Below, piece by piece: positions 23,132-31,061 of a stretch of DNA of 48,290 bases. Below the pieces are notes generated by a model. It searched no databases and was not told the DNA's origin. It was given only the letters and a program-made list of their open reading frames with translations. The position numbers and the translations under genes are program-made. Position 1 is the stretch's first letter, and every line of letters begins with the position of its first letter. Source of the DNA: Perkinsus olseni (Eukaryota; Perkinsozoa; Perkinsida); NCBI GenBank assembly GCA_013115125.1, contig JABANN010000242.1, positions 1 through 48,290 on the forward strand. Direction: 5' to 3'.

Positions 23132-26100
23132 ATGAGCCCTCAGCCAGGGCGATTGGATGGAGCATCAAAGCAGGGAGATAATTGGTACGAGGATGCCGCT
23201 GGAGACTATCAAGCGGACGGCACGCGGAAGGGCGCCAACGTGTTCCATCCGGAGTTCTCGAAGGAGGAACTTGCGGAGCTCCATTCTGTCAAGGTCTTAT
23301 CCTTAGCAAGGTCTTATCCTTGACATCGCAACTGTCTGGTGGTGCAGGTTGATTGTGTGGGGCCTGAGACGACGGAGGCCGACGTCTACGACATCTTCTC
23401 TCGCTTCGGCGAAGTACGGGACATCTACATCCCAAAAGAAATGTGAGAGGTCGCTTCTTCGAGGCTTTTGAGCCAAAAGTTTTGACCCTCCTCACTCGGA
23501 CTTTGTCTCGACAGGGATGGCTTCACGAACAAGCCTTTCTGTTTTGTCCGATATGGCCGAGAAGAAGAAGCGCAGAAGGCTGTTGCAGTCCGAGGTGCCC
23601 ATCTTCCCGGAGGCCGTGCTGACGTGAGGGCCTACCTTTCGACGAGGCACCCGATCGATAAGAGCGTAAGGCCAACTTCTGCCACATCCCCAAGGCACCA
23701 ACAGCAACGAGAGCCGACACAGCCGTCACAACCGCACTATAGTAATGTTGGGTGCGGCGGTCTGGTGAGGTTAATGTTGGACGGCAGGCCGGCGACCACC
23801 GACGGGCCCGGATGATTCGTCGCCGATGAAAGCTAGGAATGGCACGCAAGTTCGCGATGAGCGTTTGGGGCAGCCTAGGGATGACGAGTGCAAGCCCGAA
23901 CTGTTCTCCGTCAAGGTAGTCTCTCGAGATCAGAAGGGCCTTTGGAGTCGCCGTCTAGCACCCGGGTTCAGGTATCGTGCCTCGCTGCGGACACTGCCCC
24001 TGTGGAACTGGTTCGCATCTTTTCTGTCTATGGTCTAGTGCGTGAGGTAGTGAGGGGAGCTGCTGAATAGTTGGCCAGGGAGAAGCTGGTCAGGTGTACA
24101 TCCCAGAGGGTGCCTACTATGGCTTTGTGCGCTTCGGTCGGGAGAGCGAGGCCATCGCCGCACTCGCTGCGGACCAGACCACAGTGTTGCGGTAGCGTCT
24201 GCACTCATGCTCCTCCAAGTGTTATGTTTCTTTTCAGTGGAGCCAGCCACCCGATGAAGGTGGAGCTGTCCTCACATCACAGACAGCAGTTCAAACCTCT
24301 TGAGAGGAGGAGTTATACTGCCCCTGCCCCACTGAGTCCGCAGCAGCAGCGGCGTCAAGCAGACGACAAGTATGACAGTTATGGCAGTAAGCACTCGGGT
24401 CGACTAGAGCCGACCACTTTAAGAGAGGCTCTTTGTCCGCCATCACCCTCACCTCAGACACGTTTCCAGCGCCCCAACGCTCTGCACCCTCCTCGAAATT
24501 CCCTCCCACAACCCCAGCCAACCAGATGCCTCCTCAAGCCCGACTCTCTGCTTCTTCCCGATCCCCAGCACCGTCCCCACCATCCGATACTCTTCAGCAG
24601 GGTCGCTTCTCCCGTCCATCTTATGGTGATCAACGCCCAGCCAACAACACCCCTCGCAACGGTTGGAGCACATCAGCAGCAGCAGCCCCTCCTGCCGAGT
24701 ACCACCCGCCGCCATGTGTCTTCCATTCCCTTCGTTTCCCTTCCTCCGTTTATTCGCCAGCATTCAAGATATTCTCGAAGGTCACCCTTCCTATTTACTT
24801 TAGGTGTGTTTTTCAGGCGCAGACCTTGGCGGCCGAACCCCGCGAGAGTCGAGGATCTGCCGTCGGTGGACAAGGAGACTCGGGACCGCCTTGTGTCGGT
24901 GAAGGTGAGCGTTACAGCGAGCGCTGCCTTCCTCAGAGTTCTCCAGGTGGACGGCCTCGACGAGCCGGGGAAGTACCGGCAGGAAGTGTATGAGCTTTTC
25001 AGCGAGACCGGCAAGGTGGAATGGCGCGGCAGGGGGTTCCCTGCTAGGTGGTCTCCCTGTGTGTTCTAGTAGGTTTGCGAGGTCTACGTACCAATGGCCC
25101 GAGCTTTCGGCAGCCCACATTATATGTTCGTGAGATACTCCACCACAGAGGAGGCTGAGTGAGTGGGGGGAGGGATGGGACAAATCACACAATCTTTCGC
25201 TATGACGATCTACGACTGTCGTATTCATTCTATCTCACGGTGTGTTGATGTTCGAGGCCTCGCTAGCCCCGGAAGAATTCTGTTGTTCTTGGGGTCAGTA
25301 GGCTCTCGCACATGACTTCTCGCAGGATCCACAGTCGTCTGGTTCATCTGTGGCCTCGACTGTGGTCCGAGGCGCTCGCAAGGCTTCTGCCTCGATATCC
25401 TGTCATCTCGCTTGCCCCGTTGTCAACATGGCAGTAGGGGTCAGTAGATGTACAGAAAGTAAACGTCTCCTGGCTACGCATGCGAGGCGTTCCTTCTACT
25501 GTGGTCGCCTGGTATATGCCGAAGAGATATCTTCGCCCAGTCGTAGAACCATGCAATTGCACTATCGGCTCCGTTATGGGACGCTGTTTTCAGGGCGAGC
25601 CTGTCCTTGAATGGGCGTACCGTAGGCGGCTGGCCGATCCGCTGTAGTCTGGCCAAGCGCTCCTTCGCCTCACCTGCAACCCCCGGGCCATCGATGGGTG
25701 AGTCTGCAGTTATTAAACGCCATTTTATTCCAACGTCGTTGACCCCTCTCAGCCTCTGTACGGGCGCCCCCTTCCTCGGCTCCCGGAGGTTGGAGTAGAC
25801 GCGACCCGGCCCCCGCACCGGGCTGGACCGAGCAAGAGCAGCAGCGTGGCTGGAGGGTGTCCAATCCCAGGCGTCCGACCATGCCTGCTGAACCCATGTC
25901 GAGAGATGATTCTCGAGGGAGTTATCGCGACGATAGATACTCCTCGTCGACGCGCAATCAGGTTAGCACTCGGAAAGGCTGCTCAGACACTCCACAGCCC
26001 TCCTCCTGCTGCAGGGGCCTCCACCGCCTCCTGCGAATCAGCAGTATCGGGGGCATCGCCCAGTACTGTCGGCGCAGGACAGAGAGAGGATGTTCTCGGT

Positions 26101-27998
26101 CAAGGTGAGAGCGCGGCCAAGCTGTGGCAAGCTCATGATTCCCGAAGGTTAATAATGTCGGTTGGGACACTACCGAGGCCGAGATTGAGGAAATCTTCGC
26201 CCAGTTCGGTTACATTACGGAAATCTACCATCCGAGGGATAAGCCTTTCGCATTCGTTCGCTTCGAGACTGAGGAGGAAGCAATGTAACTTGGGCAGTAA
26301 TGCTCGATGAATCTCCTAAACTACCCTCTGCCAGGAGCTGCTTGAGGGCCAACGGCACCCGGTACCTCCACGGTCAGCCCGTCACATGCGAGCTGTCGAC
26401 ACGCGGCCCTGCAGGTATCTACGGCATGCTGTGTAGCCTTTGCTGCCGCACTGGCCTCCTTCTCAGATACTCGTCTAGCGCGGGAATACGGTAGTAGACG
26501 TGGTAGGTCAAGGAGCCGTAGCCCCCGGCGTGGCGGTTACCGTTGAAGTACCCTCCTCCACCCCTGTGGGGCCCACCTTGACCACCATTACAGTGTTAGA
26601 AGATTTCTGTAGTTTCCTCAACCCCATCCCACCGATTTTTGTTCCTGGTTTCCTTACCATACCTCGAAATAATCCTACCCCGTTGAGTACCCCTCCGCCT
26701 GAAATCACCATGTTAGGCTGTGCCCGACAGCAAACGACACGCTCCTTGCACGAGGCCGAAGAGCTTCACGGGGTAATCTTCTTTGGGACGAGAACGTTGA
26801 GGACTGCCCCGCAGTGAACGGTCCCGGGGCAGGATTCTTGTCTCGGTTCACCACCTGCTATCGTTACAGTGCAACTTGCCTAATTTGGACAATGAGCGCT
26901 GGAGCCTTCACGAAGTCACCACTGCAACAGGGAGACTCCATCTTCCCACCACTCAGCCGAGAGGTCCTCAAAACTCTGCACTCAGTCAAGGTGAGGACTC
27001 TAGCGATCCTCCCAAGTTATATTCTCGCCCATAAATCCCCTCGCCTCCATTGTGCGCCCTCAGGTCGATGGAATTGGGTTGAACGCTTCCCAGGCAGAGT
27101 TGAATGAAATTTTCGGCCGCTATGGGGAAGTGATGGATATCTATATCCCCAAGGACAACAGGCCCGGCATGGGTACCGGTTACTGCTTTGTGAGGTAGAT
27201 AGGCCGGCCCCTATGAAGTCCTAGTAGCCATCTTCTAAGCCGAGGGTTCGTATTCGATAGGTACCCTGATATCCGTATGGCTGAGGCCGCTCTGGAGCTG
27301 GACAATCGTATCACCCTTCCTGGTTGTTCCGCACCTTTCCATTGCTCTTTGGCAGCCCGGCGCCAGATGTACGACTCCCAGAACCAGCGAAACTCTGCAG
27401 GTAGCAACTATTTCCCTTCCTCCCGTAGTGAGGGACCCTGATTCACACAGTTCACCACTATGTTCGCTTAGGCTCCTGGGACTACCCTTCTCGTCCCGCT
27501 ACGAGTGGGCCGGCGGATGGCCGCCGATCTTTTCCCTCTCAAAACGACATTCGGGCTGAGCCCTATCCCTCCCGCGGCAGGGACCAGTGGGAATCAGTTC
27601 CTCGGGGAATCATCACCGATTCCAGACAGTTGCCTCGGGAACCTCCCGCCCCTTCCGATCTTCCGGCTATGCCTGGTTTTGAGCGCTATATGATTGACAA
27701 CTTCCAGCAGCAGCCTCGCGATTCAGAGAATTATGTGTACGATCGCTACTCCCACTACAAGCCCCGTGGCGTGATCCCTAGTGCGGCTCAATCCATGATG
27801 GCCGGTGTTCGCCCTGAGGCAGCGTTTGATGATCGGACTTCTCGGCGATCACAGCTCTACCCGAACCGGATGCAGGAGGTTGATGTAACCGATAGTCGAG
27901 GAGCAGCTCCTACCGATACTTATTACGGAAGATACTCCCACTACAGGCCGGGTCCCAAGAGTTTCGAGAAGTATATGGGTGATGCTGTCAGAGTATAA
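23132..27998 (+). CDS. Five-RRM RNA-binding protein built from repeated exon cassettes
   Basis: The ATG at 23132 begins MSPQPGRLDGASKQGDNWYE. Five RRM units follow, each opening with an SVKV beta-strand. Unit 1: HSVKV-DCVGPETTEADVYDIF then GEVRDIYIPKE. Unit 2: FSVKV-SCLAADTAPVELVRIF then REVYIPEGAYYGFVRF. Unit 3: VSVKV-DGLDEPGKYRQEVYELF then EVYVPMARAFGSPHYMFVRY. Unit 4: FSVKV-NNVGWDTTEAEIEEIF then DKPFAFVRF. Unit 5: HSVKV-DGIGLNASQAELNEIF then GYCFVRY. In all five a phase-0 intron splits SVK from V. The C-terminal ~230 residues are Arg/Tyr/Pro-rich with two similar YxRYSHYxP blocks (about 27740 and 27925), ending at 27996-27998. Linkers between units are Pro/Gln-rich and their exon borders are uncertain, so two adjacent genes instead of one cannot be ruled out. 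The role is RNA binding. Process and target are unknown. Confidence 0.78.
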
Positions 27999-28520
27999 CG
28001 TTATAATTTTCCTGTCTACTTCGGAACTATGGAGTTCATTAGTCTGCCAGGAGGGTTGGGTGGGGAAAACTTAGTTGTCGTTCCAGCCGGTGAGGTTTCT
28101 CGTACTGAGAGATTCGTTCCTGGAGCCTCCTGTCGCATCCCGTTGGGTGTGGGCGATCCGAGAGCAAACTGATTTAACAGAGTGTTCACCCGAGTAGTTG
28201 AGGGGTCAAATTCTTGATCCATTCTACTTAATTGTACTTGTAATTAAGACTCAATCAAGTTCCTTAATAGGGCTCTCATCCTGAGACCATCCCAAAGACC
28301 GCAACATTGTCGAGCGCTCTACTATTCAACACCACTCGAAGGATTACTCTGTTCGAAACCCATGCGTTCGTGTAGGACCACTAAAATCGGAGACACGGAA
28401 CGCTCACACTTAGTGTGCTCTAGTGCTTAAGAGGGCGGAATTGAGATCTAATGCCCACGAACTGCGTAAACGCATATGCTCGCCTGAGCTGGTCTGAATC
28501 GCAGACTTATGGCACCCGAA
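27999..28520. other. Spacer upstream of the tRNA array, with a small inverted repeat
   Basis: No gene. A perfect 7-bp inverted repeat, cttaatt (28227-28233) and aattaag (28242-28248) around an 8-nt loop, could mark the 3' UTR or a processing site of the RRM gene. The rest is unremarkable. Confidence 0.4.
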
Positions 28521-28601
28521 GGGTGTTTGCCCGACTGGTTGAGACGGTAGACTTATGGGTTACTAGGCACGGTCCGCCCAGGTTCGAACCTCGCAGCTCT
28601 C
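28521..28601 (+). pseudogene. Degenerate tRNA-Leu-like copy
   Basis: Matches the array's tRNA body in register (gggtgtttgcccgactgg ... ggttcgaacc ... agctctc), but the acceptor stem has a mismatch and wobble pairs and the anticodon stem (ggtaga / gttact) no longer pairs well. The loop does not read TAA. It is probably a non-functional edge copy. Confidence 0.65.
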
Positions 28602-28705
28602 AGACTCGTTATCATTCCGATCGCTTGTATGGCACGTCAAAAGTTAGTCCAGCCATGGTCCATACGCTCGCGTAAGCCCGCAAGCATAGGTTAGGTAAAC
28701 TCGTC

Positions 28706-28786
28706 GAGTGTTTGCCCGAGTGGTTAAGGGGGTGGACTTAAGATCCACTGGACATGGTCCGCGTGGGTACGAACCCCACAGCACTC
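28706..28786 (+). tRNA. tRNA-Leu (TAA), altered T-loop, possibly inactive
   Basis: Type II tRNA with paired acceptor gagtgtt/agcactc, anticodon stem-loop gtgga-cttaaga-tccac (anticodon TAA) and variable arm ggacatggtcc. The T-loop reads tacgaac instead of ttcgaac, which damages the internal box B promoter and T-loop fold. May be a pseudogene. Confidence 0.7.
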
Positions 28787-28893
28787 AGATTTGGCATCGT
28801 TGTGATAGCTTGTATAGCATGTTAACAGTTAGCCCAGTCAAGGGCCATATGCTCGTCTAAGCGCAGAAGAGTAGGAGACAAATTGTGATCGTC

Positions 28894-28974
28894 GAGTGTT
28901 TGCCCGAGTGGTTCTGGGGGAGGACTAAAGATCCGCTGGACATGGTCCGCGTGGGTACGAACCCCACAGCACTC
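28894..28974 (+). pseudogene. tRNA-Leu-like copy with AAA in the anticodon position
   Basis: Leucine-type body with paired acceptor stem. The anticodon loop is ctaaaga (AAA), the anticodon stem has an A-G mismatch, the D-arm reads ggttctggggg instead of ggttaaggggg, and the T-loop is tacgaac. Several co-occurring defects argue for a decayed copy, not a recoded tRNA. It is followed 35 bp later by the N gap. Confidence 0.65.
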
Positions 28975-29009
28975 AGATTTGGCATCGTTGTGATAGCTTG
29001 TATAGCATG

Positions 29010-29107
29010 NNNNNNNNNNNNNNNNNNNNNNNNNNNNNNNNNNNNNNNNNNNNNNNNNNNNNNNNNNNNNNNNNNNNNNNNNNNNNNNNNNNNNNNNNNN
29101 NNNNNNN
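29010..29107. other. Assembly gap (98 N) inside the tRNA array
   Basis: A run of Ns. The flanks, tatagcatg on the left and tgttaaaag on the right, are adjacent in other units of the array (tatagcatgttaaaag). Confidence 0.99.
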
Positions 29108-29181
29108 TGTTAAAAGTTAGCCCAGTCATGGGCCATATGCTCGTCCAAGCCCACAAGCATCGCAAGCTAACCAAGTTCGTC

Positions 29182-29262
29182 GAGTGTTTGCCCGAGTGGT
29201 TAAGGGGGTGGACTTAAGATCCACTGGACATGGTCTGCGTGGGTTCGAACCCCACAGCACTC
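29182..29262 (+). tRNA. tRNA-Leu (TAA)
   Basis: Intact cloverleaf: acceptor gagtgtt/agcactc, anticodon loop cttaaga (TAA), T-arm gtggg-ttcgaac-cccac. Box B ggttcgaaccc is intact. One change in the variable arm (ggtctgcg) compared with sister copies. Confidence 0.9.
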
Positions 29263-29366
29263 AGATTTGGTATCATTGTGATAGCTTGTATAGGACGTTA
29301 AAAGTTTTCCCGGTCGAGGGCCATATGCTCGTCCAAGCCCACAAGCATAGGCAAGGTGAATTCGTC

Positions 29367-29445
29367 GGGTGTTTGCCCGAGTGGCTAAGGGGGTAGAATT
29401 AAGATCCACTGGACACACCCCGTGGGTTCGATCCCTACAGCACTC
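29367..29445 (+). tRNA. tRNA-Leu (TAA), diverged copy
   Basis: The acceptor starts gggtgtt (one wobble pair). Anticodon loop attaaga keeps TAA, but the stem gtaga/tccac has a mismatch. The variable arm is altered (ggacacaccccg) and the T-stem has a changed pair. Probably weak or non-functional. Confidence 0.6.
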
Positions 29446-29552
29446 AGATTCGGTATCATTGTGATAGCTTGTATAGCATGTTAACAGTTAGCGCAGTCAA
29501 GGGCCATATGCTCGTCTAAGCGCAGGAGAGTAGGAGACAAATTGTGTTCGTC

Positions 29553-29633
29553 GAGTGTTTGCCCGAGTGGTTAAGGGGGTGGACTTAAGATCCACTGGAC
29601 ATGGTCCGCGTGGGTTCGAACCCCACAGCACTC
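29553..29633 (+). tRNA. tRNA-Leu (TAA)
   Basis: Matches the array consensus throughout: acceptor gagtgtt/agcactc, D-arm cccgagtggttaaggggg, anticodon TAA, variable arm ggacatggtcc, box B ggttcgaaccc. The best candidate for a functional copy. Confidence 0.93.
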
Positions 29634-29740
29634 ACATTTGGTATCGTTGTGATAGCTTGTATAGCATGTTAAAAGTTAGCCCAGTCAAGGGCCATATGCT
29701 CGTCCAAGCCCACAAGCATCGCAGACTAACTTAGTTCGTC

Positions 29741-29820
29741 GAGTGTTTGCCCGAGTGGTTAAGGGGTGGACTTAAGATCCACTGGTCATGGTCCGCGTGG
29801 GTTCGATCCCCGCAGCACTC
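29741..29820 (+). tRNA. tRNA-Leu (TAA), D-arm one base shorter
   Basis: Like the consensus, but with ggttaaggggt (one G fewer), a variable arm beginning ggtcatgg and T-loop ttcgatc. The acceptor, anticodon stem and TAA are intact. Probably still foldable. Confidence 0.82.
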
Positions 29821-29927
29821 AGATTTGGTATCATTGTGATAGCTTGTATAGGACGTTAAAAGTTCTCCCAGTCGAGGGCCATATGCTCGTCCAAGCCCAC
29901 AAGCATCGCAGACTAACTGAGTTCGTC

Positions 29928-30008
29928 GAGTGTTTGCCCGAGTGGTTAAGGGGGTGGACTTAAGATCCGCTGGACACGGTCCGCGTGGGTTCGAGCCCCA
30001 CAGCACTC
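29928..30008 (+). tRNA. tRNA-Leu (TAA)
   Basis: Acceptor gagtgtt/agcactc. Anticodon stem gtgga/tccgc has one mismatch. The anticodon is TAA, the variable arm is ggacacggtcc and the T-loop is ttcgagc. The last TAA copy before the array is interrupted by unrelated sequence. Confidence 0.82.
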
Positions 30009-30145
30009 AGAAACGTTTCATGAGTCGGAATGCGTGAAGGTCCCGTAAGGGAGCAAGTTCAACCAACGGACGAGGCCGCGCTGTTGGAAAAGGGGGTGGG
30101 CAAAAAGATGGTGGCGACCATTTGAGGGGCTTGAGTTCAGACGGA

Positions 30146-30152
30146 TTTTTTT
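30146..30152 (+). terminator. Oligo-T run, candidate Pol III terminator
   Basis: Seven consecutive T on the tRNA-coding strand, the first strong oligo-T signal downstream of the tRNA array. The only shorter one inside the array is TTTT at 29305-29308. Pol III normally stops at four or more T. Confidence 0.4.
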
Positions 30153-30159
30153 CAGCTGA

Positions 30160-30345
30160 TGGGTGACAGTAGGTCAACTCGGATTCAGGTGGAGCTGATT
30201 CCTACTGTGACAAGCCTCCGGGGTAACCCGGGGCTGTCCTCCGCAACACACCTCATCAACTAAACAAGAGTGGTAGTCACTCGGTGATGTGAATACCCGT
30301 GCACGAGGTAGCAAGGTTGATCTAGTATCTGCCTGAAGGGTTTCG
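30160..30345 (+). ncRNA. Candidate structured noncoding RNA between tRNA genes
   Basis: Two strong adjacent hairpins. In the first, acagtagg (30166-30173) pairs perfectly with cctactgt (30201-30208), continuing as tcaactc/gagctga. In the second, gaca (30209-30212) pairs with tgtc (30235-30238) around ctccggg-gtaa-cccgggg, a GNRA-type tetraloop. Further on, gagtg/cactc forms a small hairpin, and atcaac (about 30255) can pair with gttgat (about 30314), enclosing it. The stretch breaks the tRNA repeat and has no protein-coding signal. I compared it from memory with SRP, RNase P, MRP, U3 and spliceosomal RNAs and found no convincing match. The strand is taken from the neighbouring tRNA genes. Confidence 0.35.
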
Positions 30346-30397
30346 TTTGCAGCCCATACTTGCGTCTAGGACAAGGGAAGTCGCAGCCTGAGCAACT

Positions 30398-30478
30398 GAG
30401 AGTTCGCCCGAGTGGTCAAGGGGGTGGACTCAAAATCCACTAGGCACCGTCCGCGTGGGTTCGAACCCCTCAGCACTC
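30398..30478 (+). tRNA. tRNA-Leu (CAA)
   Basis: Same leucine body as the array, but the anticodon loop is ctcaaaa (CAA), with stem gtgga/tccac intact. The acceptor gagagtt/agcactc has one mismatch and the T-stem gtggg/cccct is imperfect. Box B ggttcgaaccc is present. It is followed by the array-type spacer (tatcattgtgatggcttgta), so it belongs to the same repeat family although it decodes UUG. Confidence 0.75.
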
Positions 30479-31061
30479 AGACTCGCTATCATTGTGATGG
30501 CTTGTACGGCATGTCAAGAGTTAGCCAAGTCAAGGGTCGTATGCTCATCTGAGCCCAGAAGAGTAGGACGGGCAGCCAGTTCCGATACCGCTAGGCGCGA
30601 GACTCCTTAGCTCTGGCTCGAGATTGCAAAGTCAAACTGTAGAACTTCGATGATTGATTGTTCAATCGGAAAACTCCAGACCGTCTTCGACCGGGGCCCG
30701 GTCACCGGGCGCTATCAAAGCCTTTCAGTCAAATAAAGGTGCGATCCGAGTACTGCGACACGATCGATCCCCAGAGCAAGACCAACCGCCAAGGACAAAC
30801 ACGACATCCACCGAGCAACACTTGCTTATGATATCTTCAGCCTTATGCACGGATTACAAAACCGAATCACTATCCGGCAGACTTTCTTATACTCCGAGAA
30901 CCGGCGACGACACCGCTGCTGGCACGAGACCAGTCTTTGCGCCTGGATGTAACAGGGGTGCTTGATCGAACACCAGCCAAGTGTGCCGTGGGTACTCCGG
31001 TATTCTGTGCCGGCGGAGGAGCGGAGGATATCTGGCCGTGAGAAGCGTCTCAGACATCCGT
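30479..31061. other. End of the tRNA repeat region and convergent spacer
   Basis: The first ~95 bp are a diverged copy of the array spacer. The rest holds a plus-strand open stretch (30654-30965) without motifs and is not called as a gene. It ends at the 3' end of the minus-strand POC5 gene, making this a tail-to-tail strand switch. Confidence 0.5.

Larger units (their letters stand above)
28521..30008 (+). repeat. Tandem array of about 187-bp units, each with a tRNA-Leu plus spacer
   Basis: Eight units start at 28521, 28706, 28894, 29182, 29367, 29553, 29741 and 29928, spaced 185-190 bp apart once the 98 Ns are removed. Each has an ~81-bp tRNA-Leu body and an ~105-bp spacer sharing tcattgtgatagcttgta and gggccatatgctcgtc. 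Spacers come in three versions that recur in a fixed order (see findings), so the array has a higher-order period of about 561 bp. A further related tRNA and spacer lie at 30398-30570. Unequal crossing-over is the usual origin of such arrays. Confidence 0.9.

Noticed and set aside
24071-25069. Long plus-strand open frame of 332 codons read as one protein
   Set aside because: Most of it runs through introns and linkers in the wrong frame. The RRM strands (VYIPEGAYYGFVRF, SVKV) lie in other frames joined by splicing.
30030-30110. SRP RNA (agg-tccc-gtaa-ggga-gca resembling helix 8)
   Set aside because: The expected upstream S-domain and Alu-domain parts would fall inside the tRNA gene at 29928-30008, and no helix-6 GNAR tetraloop is in place.
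30654-30965. Plus-strand open frame of about 103 codons after the tRNA array
   Set aside because: Hydrophilic and featureless, with no start context, motif or neighbour support.
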